A stretch of 64,000 nucleotides of DNA from NCBI GenBank assembly GCA_045576455.1, contig JAZNGM010000022.1, positions 1 to 64,000 of the forward strand, given 5' to 3'. The stretch is from RGIG4034 sp045576455. GTDB taxonomy: Bacteria; Bacillota; Clostridia; Lachnospirales; Lachnospiraceae. This document shows, piece by piece, positions 43,818-53,163 of the stretch (positions are counted from its first letter, which is position 1; each line of letters opens with the position of its first letter). The translations under genes and the position numbers were made by a program. The notes under the pieces are model-generated. The model had not been told where the DNA came from. It ran no database searches and saw nothing but the letters and a program-made list of their open reading frames with translations.

Positions 43818-45935
43818 ATGAAGAGGATAGGGAGACGGATAACTGGTAGTATTCTTATAGTTATTGTTTTCTTGTCTTTTTTTTGTGGACATAAGCCGGA
43901 AGCGCAGGCTGCCGGTGGGTTTACCATAGCACGTGCCGTTATAGATGATAATGTAGCAGTAAATGCGGCTTCCTTGTCAGAAGATAAATTATGGATAGAA
44001 TATAGTCAGGCAATTAATTCGCTGGTATCTTCGGGAAAACTACAGGAAACTAATATACTAATATATCCTTATATTGCCATTGACGGAACTATCTTGCTTG
44101 ATAAAATGCTTAAAGTGGCAACGGAAAGAAATATATGGATTTTGTATGGGGCTGAAGAGTATGATTACGAAACGGTATATATATGTTCGCCGGAGGGAGC
44201 GTTTTATAAATACCAGGCAATGCATCCCGGTGATGAGAGCAAAAGTGCAGGATGCCTGCCTGTTATAATTAATACTAAGTTTGGAAGCTTTGGTGTTGCC
44301 TTAGGTAAGGATTTATTATATGTACCTGAATTATCCAGATATTATACGGCAAAAGGGTGCAGAATGATACTTAATCCTCTTGCCGGAACAGATACGCCTA
44401 CAGAATTAATGCTCGAAATTGTTGATGGCAGGGAAGAAATTACCGTAATTGATGTTGCACCCGGTTCGGGTTCGGGCGATTCTGTTAAGACTAAATCATA
44501 TAATTTATGGGGACCTGCCAGTGAGGATATTATTTCAGCTACCAACTTTAATGAGAAGCGATATACAGAGTGGTATAAGAAAGCTGCCGGATATTCCGAT
44601 TCTGCCGATAGGGGGATAGATACAGACTCACTAAAGATGCCGGTAATAAGTGTAGTCGATTTTAATGCTACATGGGGCGATTTAAATGCAAATCTTAATA
44701 AAATGCTAACTTATATTGAAAAAGCCGATAAAGAAGGTGCAGATATAATTGTTTTCCCTGAAATGGCCTTACAGGGATATTGTGTCTCCAATAATGCTTC
44801 AGAACCGGAATACAGGCTTGCTGTAGATAAAGCAATAACCAAGAACGGTTCTTATGCAAAGAGGCTTTCAGAGAAGGCGGAAGAATGTGATATGTATATT
44901 ATCTTTGGTGCATCGGAAAAGTTGGATGTTGCGGGAAAAGATAAGGCATATAACTCGGCATTTGTTTGTAAACCTGACGGAACGGTAGAAACGTATCGTA
45001 AACTTCATATTGTTGAAGGAAAATGGTGCCAGCGGGGAAGCGAACCTTTAGTTGTTGATACTAAATTCGGTAAAATGGGAATTGCCATATGTAAGGATAC
45101 CTATTCCTACCCGGAATTATCACGATACTATATGGGGATGGGATGCTTGTACTATATTAATATATCTGCTTCGGCGGCCGGCGGTGATGAGTGGCTTTCG
45201 TATTATTCTTCAAGACTTACCGGAATTGCCATAGCCAACAATATGGTGGTGGTATCAGCTAATCTTTGTGGTTATCAATATGATACGGCAGGTAAAACAC
45301 ATGGCTGGTATCCGGGGCGTGGCTGCGTAGTAGGGGCTTTGGACGATTATTACATAAGTGCGCATGTCAAAGATATGAGTCCTAAAACCGGAATGAAAAC
45401 GGTTACTATGGAAAGAAGTTATTTAGAACAGATGATGATGACTGAAATAACATATTGCCCGCTGTTGTATGCAGATATGTACGGAAATTTGAGCGGTTAT
45501 ATATCAGAAGAAGATATTGCAAATAATTATGTGCTTGACGTCAAAGAGGTGGCAAATAAAGATATCAGCAATGTGCTGCGCTCTAAACTGGGAGCGGGAA
45601 AAGAATATGTAAATTATAGGGAATACGAGGTTGAGATTGTAACGCAGAGTAAGTATAATAAAGAAAATGGTGCCAACTATGCAGACGAAAGTTTAATGCA
45701 TCCGGTGCCTGTAAAGGTTAAATGCAATAACTATGGTCTTTATTCAGACTATGCAGTGTATTATAAACAAGGGGATGCATTAATACCTATCAGGAAGAAT
45801 AAGAATGGTACATATTTATCATACACGGCAGGAAAGTGCGGCACATACTATGTAGTTGAGTATACGGATCTGACAAAGCGCAATGAGATGTTCTGTGTAT
45901 TAAAATATGGATTGTATAAATTGGGAGCAAATTAA
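43818..45935 (+). CDS. Exported protein with tandem nitrilase domains, first one degenerate
   Basis: After a signal peptide (residues 1-~33, ending AQA) come two carbon-nitrogen hydrolase domains. The second (~285-540) has the full triad: E315 in VFPEMALQ, K395 in YRKLH and C425 in AICKDTYSYPE, so it should cleave a nitrile or amide bond outside the cell. The first (~40-230) has the same fold and the shared KD...PELSRYY segment but replaces the triad with Y85 (YPY), a non-lysine in YKYQAMH and G163. It is probably structural or binds ligand. The C-terminal ~130 residues are unassigned. The ATG at 43818 (705 residues) follows AAGGAG by 7 bases. A small acidic gene follows 23 bases later. Confidence 0.8.
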   Translation: MKRIGRRITGSILIVIVFLSFFCGHKPEAQAAGGFTIARAVIDDNVAVNAASLSEDKLWIEYSQAINSLVSSGKLQETNILIYPYIAIDGTILLDKMLKVATERNIWILYGAEEYDYETVYICSPEGAFYKYQAMHPGDESKSAGCLPVIINTKFGSFGVALGKDLLYVPELSRYYTAKGCRMILNPLAGTDTPTELMLEIVDGREEITVIDVAPGSGSGDSVKTKSYNLWGPASEDIISATNFNEKRYTEWYKKAAGYSDSADRGIDTDSLKMPVISVVDFNATWGDLNANLNKMLTYIEKADKEGADIIVFPEMALQGYCVSNNASEPEYRLAVDKAITKNGSYAKRLSEKAEECDMYIIFGASEKLDVAGKDKAYNSAFVCKPDGTVETYRKLHIVEGKWCQRGSEPLVVDTKFGKMGIAICKDTYSYPELSRYYMGMGCLYYINISASAAGGDEWLSYYSSRLTGIAIANNMVVVSANLCGYQYDTAGKTHGWYPGRGCVVGALDDYYISAHVKDMSPKTGMKTVTMERSYLEQMMMTEITYCPLLYADMYGNLSGYISEEDIANNYVLDVKEVANKDISNVLRSKLGAGKEYVNYREYEVEIVTQSKYNKENGANYADESLMHPVPVKVKCNNYGLYSDYAVYYKQGDALIPIRKNKNGTYLSYTAGKCGTYYVVEYTDLTKRNEMFCVLKYGLYKLGAN

Positions 45936-45958
45936 ATGGCTCAGAAACGAGGGAGAAG

Positions 45959-46381
45959 ATGGACGTTACAAGTATGCTGAATTATTACAGGGATATACAA
46001 GATACGACAAGTGTGTCATCGGTTGAAAGTAAAACTGCTGCTTTGAGAACGGGCGAAAAAGGAAGCGAAGAAGCAGATTTTACCAAACTGTTGAATGAAG
46101 AGATAACCGAGTTAAACCGTAATGCAGAACTTGCCTCCGCACTTGATAAGACGGTGATTACGGGAATAGGAAATCTGACAGAACTGTCAATGGATATGCT
46201 AAGGACATCAAGCGGACAAAAGGTGTTGAGTGAGTTAGTCAACGGACAATTTGCCTCCATTGTAACCGATGATTCTTCTGATGATGACGATAAGAGCGTA
46301 GCAGAGCAGATTCTTAATAACGATAATAATGATACCACTACATTGCAGGAGCTGGTAGCAAAGATGGAAGATATGCTGTAA
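45959..46381 (+). CDS. Small acidic protein of unknown function
   Basis: 140 residues without signal peptide or membrane helix. The middle (~38-90) is predicted helical (FTKLLNEEITELNRNAEL, ELSMDMLRTSSGQKVLSELV), followed by an Asp/Ser-rich stretch (~99-106) and a final helix. I recognise no family. GGGAGAAG precedes the ATG, and it lies 23 bases after the nitrilase gene, so it is probably co-expressed with it. A strong terminator follows. Confidence 0.6.
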   Translation: MDVTSMLNYYRDIQDTTSVSSVESKTAALRTGEKGSEEADFTKLLNEEITELNRNAELASALDKTVITGIGNLTELSMDMLRTSSGQKVLSELVNGQFASIVTDDSSDDDDKSVAEQILNNDNNDTTTLQELVAKMEDML

Positions 46382-46422
46382 TTTATAGTTGTATGCAGGT
46401 GTCTGGTGATACGTAATAAAAT

Positions 46423-46465
46423 AAAAGGATATTCTTAAGATTGAGGTCTTAAGGATATCCTTTTT
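46423..46465. terminator. Bidirectional terminator
   Basis: A long stem of about 17 bp with one mismatch (AAAGGATAT...CTTAAGA with its complement) is flanked by As and Ts, ending both the small acidic gene and the convergent buk gene. Confidence 0.85.
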
Positions 46466-46493
46466 AAATATGTCTGATTCGGTTAGTTTATTT

Positions 46494-47561
46494 CTAGTAT
46501 GGCATTACGCTTTCTTCGCCGTTCATAACACGGAGAGCGCCCTGTGCAAGAGCAAGTAATTCATCTTCGCCCGGATATACTGTAAACGGAGCAATCCATT
46601 CACATCTTTCCTTTAATCCGTTAACAACCGCTTTGTCGTAAGCAATACCACCTGTTACAACGATTGCTTCTGCTTTGCCGTTAAGTACACAAGCCATAGA
46701 ACCGATGTCTTTTGCTACCTGCATGATGAATGCATCGCGTACTTCAATTGCATGTGCATCCCCTTCGTTAGCCATCTTTTCTACATCACGCATATCGTTG
46801 GTTCCGCAGTAAGCGTTAAATCCGCCCTGTCCAACAATTTTCTTATATACTTCTTTTTCTGTATATTTTCCTGAGAAACACATTTTAATTAAAGCACCGC
46901 TTGGTACTGCACCGGCTCTTTCAGGGGAGAAAGCACCGTCACCGTCAAGGGCGTTAAATACATCAATGATTCTTCCGTTGTGATGTGCACCTACAGATAC
47001 ACCGCCACCCATGTGAACTACGATAATGTCCATTTCGTTATATGGGCGTCCCTGTTCCTTTGCATAACGCTTAGCTACCGCTTTCTGGTTTAATGCATGG
47101 AATACAGAAGTTCTCGGAAGTTCAGGAACACCTGAGTATCTTGAAATAGTGTCTAATTCATCGACAACTACAGGGTCTACAATGTAGGAAGGTACGCCGA
47201 TGGAATCAGCGATTTCACGTGCAAGAATACCACCGAGGTTTGAAGCGTGCTGTCCTTGTCTTCCGATTTTTAAATCATTAAGTAAGTCATCGGTTACTGC
47301 ATAAGTTCCGCCCGGAATAGGTTTTAACATACCACCGCGTCCTACGATAACATCAAGACTCTTAATGTCAAAGTTTTTCTCTGTTAACAGATTTGTAATA
47401 ATCTCTTTACGGAAATCCTTCTGGTCTACGATAGAAGCATATTTTGAAATTTCTTCCGTAGAATGACGAAGGGTTTCTTCGAATAACAATGTTTCATCTT
47501 CAAATACACCGATTTTAGTTGAAGTTGAACCCGGATTAATAATTAAGCTCTTAATTGACAT
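46494..47561 (-). CDS. buk: Butyrate kinase
   Basis: This 355-residue acetokinase-fold enzyme starts with INPGSTSTKIGVF (phosphate loop) and contains VGRGGMLKPIPGGTY, HMGGGVSVGAH and VVTGGIAYD. It converts butyryl phosphate and ADP to butyrate and ATP. It follows ptb by 35 bases in the same transcript, with AAGGAAG upstream. The product assignment rests on the ptb partner and the crt-etf operon nearby; branched-chain activity is possible. Confidence 0.95.
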   Translation of the reverse strand: MSIKSLIINPGSTSTKIGVFEDETLLFEETLRHSTEEISKYASIVDQKDFRKEIITNLLTEKNFDIKSLDVIVGRGGMLKPIPGGTYAVTDDLLNDLKIGRQGQHASNLGGILAREIADSIGVPSYIVDPVVVDELDTISRYSGVPELPRTSVFHALNQKAVAKRYAKEQGRPYNEMDIIVVHMGGGVSVGAHHNGRIIDVFNALDGDGAFSPERAGAVPSGALIKMCFSGKYTEKEVYKKIVGQGGFNAYCGTNDMRDVEKMANEGDAHAIEVRDAFIMQVAKDIGSMACVLNGKAEAIVVTGGIAYDKAVVNGLKERCEWIAPFTVYPGEDELLALAQGALRVMNGEESVMPY

Positions 47562-47596
47562 GATTATTACCTTCCTTTTCTAATTATTTTGTTGTT

Positions 47597-48517
47597 TTAC
47601 TGATTGTTTTTTAAAGAATCGGCTACTACGGCACCAAGTGCAAGAGAGTTAACCTTAGTCTCGAAGTCATCTGAACGGGAGGTGAGGATAACCGGAGCAG
47701 CGGTACCTGTAATAATATTGCCGTTAATAACTTTAGCTGTATGAACAAGTGCCTTGTATACAAGATTTCCTGCATGAATGTCTGGGAAAAGAAGAATGTC
47801 GGCATCACCAACAATTTTTCTTCCTTCTGCACCTTTGTGCTGTGCAGCTTCAGGGCAGATAGCAAGGTCAAGTGAAAGCGGTCCGTCAACGATACAACCG
47901 GTGATTTCGCCTTCTTCATTCATTCTTGTAAGTTCTGCAGCTTCCACTGTTACAGGCATCTTAGGATTAACTACTTCTACTGCAGCAAGCGGAGCAACCT
48001 TAGGATTCTCAATACCGCAGGCATTACAGATTTCTACAGTATTTTTAATAATGTTAACTTTATCTTCAAGCGTAGGATAAGTCATGAAAGCAACATCTGT
48101 AAGGAATAATAACTTGTCAAGACCTTCGATATCAAATACACATACATGGGATAATGCCTTACCGGTTCTAAGACCTACTTCCTTATCAAGAACACTCTTT
48201 AAGAAAGATTTCGTATCAATAAGACCTTTCATGTACATATCGGCTTTACCGTCATGAACTAATTTAACAGCAGTAAGTGCTGCTGTGTATGTATCGGTTT
48301 CGTTGATGATGGTATAGTTGCTAAGATCCATATTAAGCTCAGCTGCGATTTCACGGATTTTTTCTTCATCACCTACAAGAATGGAGTTAGCGATTTTGCG
48401 TTCGTAAGCTGCTTTTACAGCTTCAAGGACAGGAGCGTCCTGTGCAACAGCAACGGCAACAGTTTTCATTTTCTTGCCGTCAAGTCTTTTTAACAAGTCA
48501 TTAAATGTTTTGCTCAT
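47597..48517 (-). CDS. ptb: Phosphate butyryltransferase
   Basis: 306 residues of the phosphotransacetylase family in its butyryl form (no BioD-like N-terminal part). Motifs include ILVGDEEKIREIA, GKALSHVCVFDIE, DGPLSLDLAICPEAAQHKG and LLFPDIHAGN. It forms butyryl phosphate from butyryl-CoA. GAGGTG precedes the start. It is the first gene of the ptb-buk unit with a good promoter. Confidence 0.95.
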   Translation of the reverse strand: MSKTFNDLLKRLDGKKMKTVAVAVAQDAPVLEAVKAAYERKIANSILVGDEEKIREIAAELNMDLSNYTIINETDTYTAALTAVKLVHDGKADMYMKGLIDTKSFLKSVLDKEVGLRTGKALSHVCVFDIEGLDKLLFLTDVAFMTYPTLEDKVNIIKNTVEICNACGIENPKVAPLAAVEVVNPKMPVTVEAAELTRMNEEGEITGCIVDGPLSLDLAICPEAAQHKGAEGRKIVGDADILLFPDIHAGNLVYKALVHTAKVINGNIITGTAAPVILTSRSDDFETKVNSLALGAVVADSLKNNQ

Positions 48518-48568
48518 TTGTTTACACCTCTTATATATTTTTAATAAAATAATTATCTGACTTTAGCC

Positions 48569-48597
48569 ATAATAGCACTTCTTATTTAAAAGGTCAA
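48569..48597 (-). promoter_or_regulatory. Promoter of ptb-buk
   Basis: On the minus strand TTGACC (48592-48597) and TATTAT (48569-48574) are 17 bp apart, with TGC before the -10 (extended), about 52 bases before the ptb start. Confidence 0.65.
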
Positions 48598-48657
48598 CAC
48601 ACGTAAAATTTTATATTTTGTACATATTTGTTTACAGAAAGTTTAAAGTGTATTTGG

Positions 48658-48686
48658 TTGTATTTGTTAATATAATCTGATACAAT
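48658..48686 (+). promoter_or_regulatory. Promoter of secA
   Basis: TTGTAT (48658-48663), 17 bp, TACAAT (48681-48686) with TGA upstream (extended -10), 55 bases before the secA start. Confidence 0.55.
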
Positions 48687-48740
48687 ACAGTTTGGGTTTA
48701 TGTAAAAGGACTTAAAAATTTTGTAGTATGGAGGCTTTCA

Positions 48741-51305
48741 ATGGGATTAGGCCAGAAATTGTTCGGAACACATAGTTCCAGAGAATTAAAAAGAATTGCA
48801 CCAATAATAGATAAAATTGAATCTTTACGTCCGTCAATGCAGGCTCTTTCCGATGAAGAACTGCGTGAAAAGACAGCGGAATTTAAGAAACGTTACGCGG
48901 ATGGGGAATCTTTGGATGATCTTCTTCCGGAGGCATTTGCGGTAGTAAGGGAAGCCGGTAAGAGAGTTCTTAATATGGAACATTTCCGTGTGCAGTTAAT
49001 CGGTGGTTTGATACTGCATCAGGGACGTATTGCCGAAATGAAAACCGGTGAAGGTAAGACACTGGTATCTACCCTTCCGGCTTATTTGAATGCACTGGCA
49101 GGAAAAGGTGTTTTGGTTGTTACGGTTAATGATTACCTTGCTAAGCGTGATGCTGAATGGATGGGGCAAATTCATGAGTTCCTCGGACTCAAGGTGGGCG
49201 TTGTACTGAATGCCATGAACTCTGATGAAAGACGTGAAGCATATGCTTGCGATATAACATATGTAACCAATAACGAACTCGGTTTTGATTACCTCAGGGA
49301 TAACAGGGTAATATATAAAGAGCAGCTTGTGCTTCGTGATTTACACTATGTAATCATCGACGAAGTTGACTCTGTATTGATTGACGAAGCGAGAACACCG
49401 CTCATTATTTCAGGTCAGAGCGGTAAATCTACTAAGTTATATGAAGCATGCGATATTCTTGCAAGACAGATGAAACGTGGTGCAGACCAGAAGAATCTTT
49501 CTAAGATGGATATCATCATGGGTGTTGAACAAGAGGAAACAGGTGACTTTATCGTTAATGAGAAGGATAAAGTGGTTAATCTGACTGCGGAAGGTGTGGC
49601 TAAGGTTGAACGCTTTTTCCAGATAGAGAACCTTGCGGATTCTGATAACCTTGAAATACAGCATAATATTATTTTGGCATTACGTGCGCATAATCTTATG
49701 TTCCGCGATCAGGATTACGTGGTTAAAGACGACCAGATATTTATCGTAGATGAGTTTACGGGACGTATCATGCCGGGACGCCGTTATTCAGACGGTTTAC
49801 ATCAGGCAATAGAGGCTAAAGAACATGTGAAAGTAAGAAGAGAAAGCAAGACACTTGCTACCATTACTTTCCAGAACTTCTTTAATAAATTTGAGAAGAA
49901 AGCCGGTATGACCGGTACTGCACTTACGGAAGAAAAGGAATTCCGTGAGATATACGGTATGGATGTTGTTGAAATTCCGACAAACCGTCCGGTGGCAAGA
50001 ATTGATCATCAGGATTCCGTATATAAGACAAGACGTGAAAAATTAAAAGCTATTATCCAGGCAGTAGAGGATGCTCATTATAAAGGACAGCCGGTTTTGG
50101 TGGGTACCATTACTATTGATGCATCTGAAGAACTCAGTCAGTTATTAACAAAGCGTGGTATTCCGCATAAGGTACTTAATGCAAAATTCCATGAGATGGA
50201 AGCAGAAATCGTTGCGGATGCAGGTATTCACGGAGCAGTAACCATTGCAACCAACATGGCCGGCCGTGGTACGGATATTAAACTTGATGAGGAAGCAAGA
50301 GCAGCAGGCGGTCTTAAGATTATCGGTACGGAGCGTCATGAATCAAGACGTATTGATAACCAGCTCCGCGGACGTTCGGGACGTTTGGGAGACCCGGGTG
50401 AGTCTAAGTTCTATATTTCTCTGGAAGATGATCTTATGCGCTTGTTCGGTTCTGAGCGTTTGATTAATCTGTTTAACACATTGGGTATTCCGGATGGACA
50501 GGAAATCCAGCATAAGATGCTGTCTAATGCAATCCAGAATGCACAGAAGAAGATAGAGAATAACCATTTTGGTATCCGTAAAAACTTATTGGAATATGAC
50601 CAGGTAATGAATGAACAGCGTGAAATTATTTACGCTGAAAGACGTCAGGTGCTTGATGGAATGAGCATGCGGGATGTTGTATATAAGATGATCACCGATA
50701 TTGTTGAAAGTAGTGTCAATATGTGTATCGGAGATGATGCAGATGCCGAAGAATGGGATTTGAACGAATTAAATACGCTTTTACTTCCAATCATTCCGTT
50801 AAAGACGATAACCTTAGACAGAATCGAAAAGAAGAAAAAGAATGGACTTTTACATCAGTTAAAAGAAGAAGCTGTTAAGTTATACGAGAGCAAAGAAGCA
50901 GAGTTCCCGGAACCGGAAACTATCCGTGAGATTGAGCGTGTAATCATTTTGAAGGTTATTGACCTAAAATGGATGAATCACATCGATGATATGGAACAGC
51001 TCCGTCAGGGTGTAGGACTTCAGGCGTATGGACAGCGTGATCCGGTTGTGGAATATAAGATGGCCGGTTACGAGATGTTCGATGGACTTATTGAAGCGGT
51101 AAAAGAAGATACCGTAAGACTTCTTTTCAATGTAAAAGTTGAGCAGAAGGTTGAAAGAGAGCAGGTTGCGAAAGTAACCGGAACGAATAAGGATGATACT
51201 TTAGCAAAAGCGCCTATCAAGAGAGAGGCTGCAAAAGTATATCCTAACGACCCGTGTCCATGCGGATCGGGCAAAAAATATAAACAATGCTGTGGACGCA
51301 GATAA
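48741..51305 (+). CDS. secA: Preprotein translocase ATPase SecA
   Basis: 854 residues with all SecA landmarks: Walker A in MKTGEGKT, the DEAD-like IIDEVDSVLIDEARTPL, GRIMPGRRYSDG, NMAGRGTDI, RRIDNQLRGRSGRLGDPG and a C-terminal zinc motif (DPCPCGSGKKYKQCC). It drives proteins through SecYEG. GGAGG precedes the ATG. prfB follows by 15 bases, so the two are probably co-transcribed, as in many Firmicutes. Confidence 0.98.
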   Translation: MGLGQKLFGTHSSRELKRIAPIIDKIESLRPSMQALSDEELREKTAEFKKRYADGESLDDLLPEAFAVVREAGKRVLNMEHFRVQLIGGLILHQGRIAEMKTGEGKTLVSTLPAYLNALAGKGVLVVTVNDYLAKRDAEWMGQIHEFLGLKVGVVLNAMNSDERREAYACDITYVTNNELGFDYLRDNRVIYKEQLVLRDLHYVIIDEVDSVLIDEARTPLIISGQSGKSTKLYEACDILARQMKRGADQKNLSKMDIIMGVEQEETGDFIVNEKDKVVNLTAEGVAKVERFFQIENLADSDNLEIQHNIILALRAHNLMFRDQDYVVKDDQIFIVDEFTGRIMPGRRYSDGLHQAIEAKEHVKVRRESKTLATITFQNFFNKFEKKAGMTGTALTEEKEFREIYGMDVVEIPTNRPVARIDHQDSVYKTRREKLKAIIQAVEDAHYKGQPVLVGTITIDASEELSQLLTKRGIPHKVLNAKFHEMEAEIVADAGIHGAVTIATNMAGRGTDIKLDEEARAAGGLKIIGTERHESRRIDNQLRGRSGRLGDPGESKFYISLEDDLMRLFGSERLINLFNTLGIPDGQEIQHKMLSNAIQNAQKKIENNHFGIRKNLLEYDQVMNEQREIIYAERRQVLDGMSMRDVVYKMITDIVESSVNMCIGDDADAEEWDLNELNTLLLPIIPLKTITLDRIEKKKKNGLLHQLKEEAVKLYESKEAEFPEPETIREIERVIILKVIDLKWMNHIDDMEQLRQGVGLQAYGQRDPVVEYKMAGYEMFDGLIEAVKEDTVRLLFNVKVEQKVEREQVAKVTGTNKDDTLAKAPIKREAAKVYPNDPCPCGSGKKYKQCCGRR

Positions 51306-51320
51306 AGGTGGATATATAGT

Positions 51321-52421
51321 TTGATAGAATTAGATCAGATGAAAATGGAATTACAGCAATATGAGAATCCCTTAAGTGAAGTAAGGGATTCTCTTAATCT
51401 GTCTGCAAAAGAGAATATGATTCAGGAGATGGAACGCGAAATAGAAGCACCGGAGTTTTGGAGTAATCCGGATTATGCCAATAAACGTGTTAAGGAATTA
51501 AAAAACCTGAAAGATATTGTCATGACATGCAATAAGCTTAAGCAACAGTATGGCGACATTCTTGAATTGATTGAGATGGGATACGAAGAGGAAGATGCTG
51601 ATCTTGTGGCAGATATCCGTAATGAACTCAATGAATTTATTGAAGTGCTGGAAGAACTTCGTATTTCCACATTGCTTACCGGCGAGTATGACAAAGATAA
51701 TGCCATTCTTAAATTGAATGCAGGTGCAGGCGGAACGGAAAGCTGCGATTGGGCGGGCATGCTATACAGAATGTATTCCCGTTGGGCAGAGAAAAAGGGC
51801 TTTAGTGTAGATGTTCTTGATTTCTTGGATGGAGATGAAGCAGGAATTAAGTCTATTACTTTCCAGGTAAATGGTGAAAATGCATACGGATATTTAAAGT
51901 CTGAAAAGGGTGTACACCGGTTAGTCCGTATTTCTCCGTTTAATGCACAGGGTAAGCGTCAGACATCGTTTGTTTCCCTGGATGTAATGCCTGATATTGA
52001 GGAAGATTTGGATGTGGAAATAGATGACGGCGATCTTAGGATAGATACCTACCGCAGTAGTGGTGCCGGTGGACAGCATATTAACAAAACGTCGTCCGCT
52101 ATCCGTATTACGCATATTCCGACAGGAATTGTGGTACAGTGTCAGAATGAGAGAAGCCAGCATATGAATAAGGATAAGGCAATGCAGATGTTAAAGGCTA
52201 AGCTTTATCTTATGAAAAAGGAAGAAAATGCTGAAAAATTATCTGATATACGCGGAGATGTAAAAGAAATAGGCTGGGGAAACCAAATCCGCTCGTATGT
52301 CCTGCAACCTTACACAATGGTTAAGGATCACAGAACAGAAGCAGAAAGTTCGAATGCCCAGGCAGTTTTAGATGGTGGAATAGATACTTTTATTAATGCC
52401 TATTTAAAATGGATTCGTTGA
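51321..52421 (+). CDS. prfB: Peptide chain release factor 2, without programmed frameshift
   Basis: 366 residues read in a single frame from a TTG start (GGTGG 9-10 bases before). It has the RF2 stop-codon tripeptide S205-P-F207 and the hydrolysis motif G250-G251-Q252. In most bacteria codon ~25 of prfB is an in-frame UGA after AGGGGG...CUU. Here the matching place (51383-51400) reads AGG GAT TCT CTT AAT CTG: the SD-like AGGG and CTT remain, but the stop has gone and the frame is continuous. Autoregulation by frameshifting therefore seems lost. The 3' end overlaps the convergent DUF975 gene by 18 bases. Confidence 0.95.
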   Translation: MIELDQMKMELQQYENPLSEVRDSLNLSAKENMIQEMEREIEAPEFWSNPDYANKRVKELKNLKDIVMTCNKLKQQYGDILELIEMGYEEEDADLVADIRNELNEFIEVLEELRISTLLTGEYDKDNAILKLNAGAGGTESCDWAGMLYRMYSRWAEKKGFSVDVLDFLDGDEAGIKSITFQVNGENAYGYLKSEKGVHRLVRISPFNAQGKRQTSFVSLDVMPDIEEDLDVEIDDGDLRIDTYRSSGAGGQHINKTSSAIRITHIPTGIVVQCQNERSQHMNKDKAMQMLKAKLYLMKKEENAEKLSDIRGDVKEIGWGNQIRSYVLQPYTMVKDHRTEAESSNAQAVLDGGIDTFINAYLKWIR

Positions 52422-53132
52422 TGATTTTTCTTCAACAAGGTTAAGATAGAAGTTAACCTGGCACATGGAAACATACGGAGATATCCATAGGAATCCTAAA
52501 CCAAAAGAAAGCAAACCTAATAAATATAATGGAATGAAGCTGAGTTTTAAAAGAACCAGCTTCTTTTTATATCCTTTCATAAGCTTTATACATGTCTTTA
52601 TAATCTGACCGGAAGTAAGGGAAGGAAAGTCATGCATCATATAAAAACAGAAACCGAGAAAAATATCGGCAACAAAAGCAACGATAATACTTACAAGTTC
52701 AATACTGATAAAAACAGGATTAATCAAATCAAGCGGTGTGGTTATTGCAGTATGCGTAAATATAAGTCCGGGAACAGCGGTTATAAGTGACAGGACTACA
52801 AAGACTGCCTGTACGGTAATCGCTTTGTTGGGATAATTGGAAAAACAATGGAAAATATCACTGATCTGTGCAGGCTTTCCGGTGGCAGCATTTAAATACA
52901 GGTAAGCACTTCCCGCGATCAGTATTCCTGAAAAAAGTTCCACGATAATAGTTAACGCAAATCCGATATACCGTGCGTAGGGAACGCCGTGGGTAGCATA
53001 ATCTACCATTGACCCAATGAGCGTGATAACTAATTCACTTAATACCAGTGCACATATGAATTTAGAGTATTTACCCAGTAGAAATTGTCTTGCTTCACTT
53101 TTCAGTTCTGCACGATCTTTAAAAGTATTCAT
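52404..53132 (-). CDS. DUF975 family membrane protein
   Basis: 242 residues with about six hydrophobic helices. The opening DRAELKSEARQFLLGKY and the long membrane part fit DUF975, common in Lachnospiraceae and of unknown role. It is the last of three minus-strand genes (spacing 31 and 35 bases) and overlaps the 3' end of prfB by 18 bases. Confidence 0.75.
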   Translation of the reverse strand: MNTFKDRAELKSEARQFLLGKYSKFICALVLSELVITLIGSMVDYATHGVPYARYIGFALTIIVELFSGILIAGSAYLYLNAATGKPAQISDIFHCFSNYPNKAITVQAVFVVLSLITAVPGLIFTHTAITTPLDLINPVFISIELVSIIVAFVADIFLGFCFYMMHDFPSLTSGQIIKTCIKLMKGYKKKLVLLKLSFIPLYLLGLLSFGLGFLWISPYVSMCQVNFYLNLVEEKSSTNPF

Positions 53133-53163
53133 ATAAATTAAAGCTCCTCAAGAAATTAATAAT

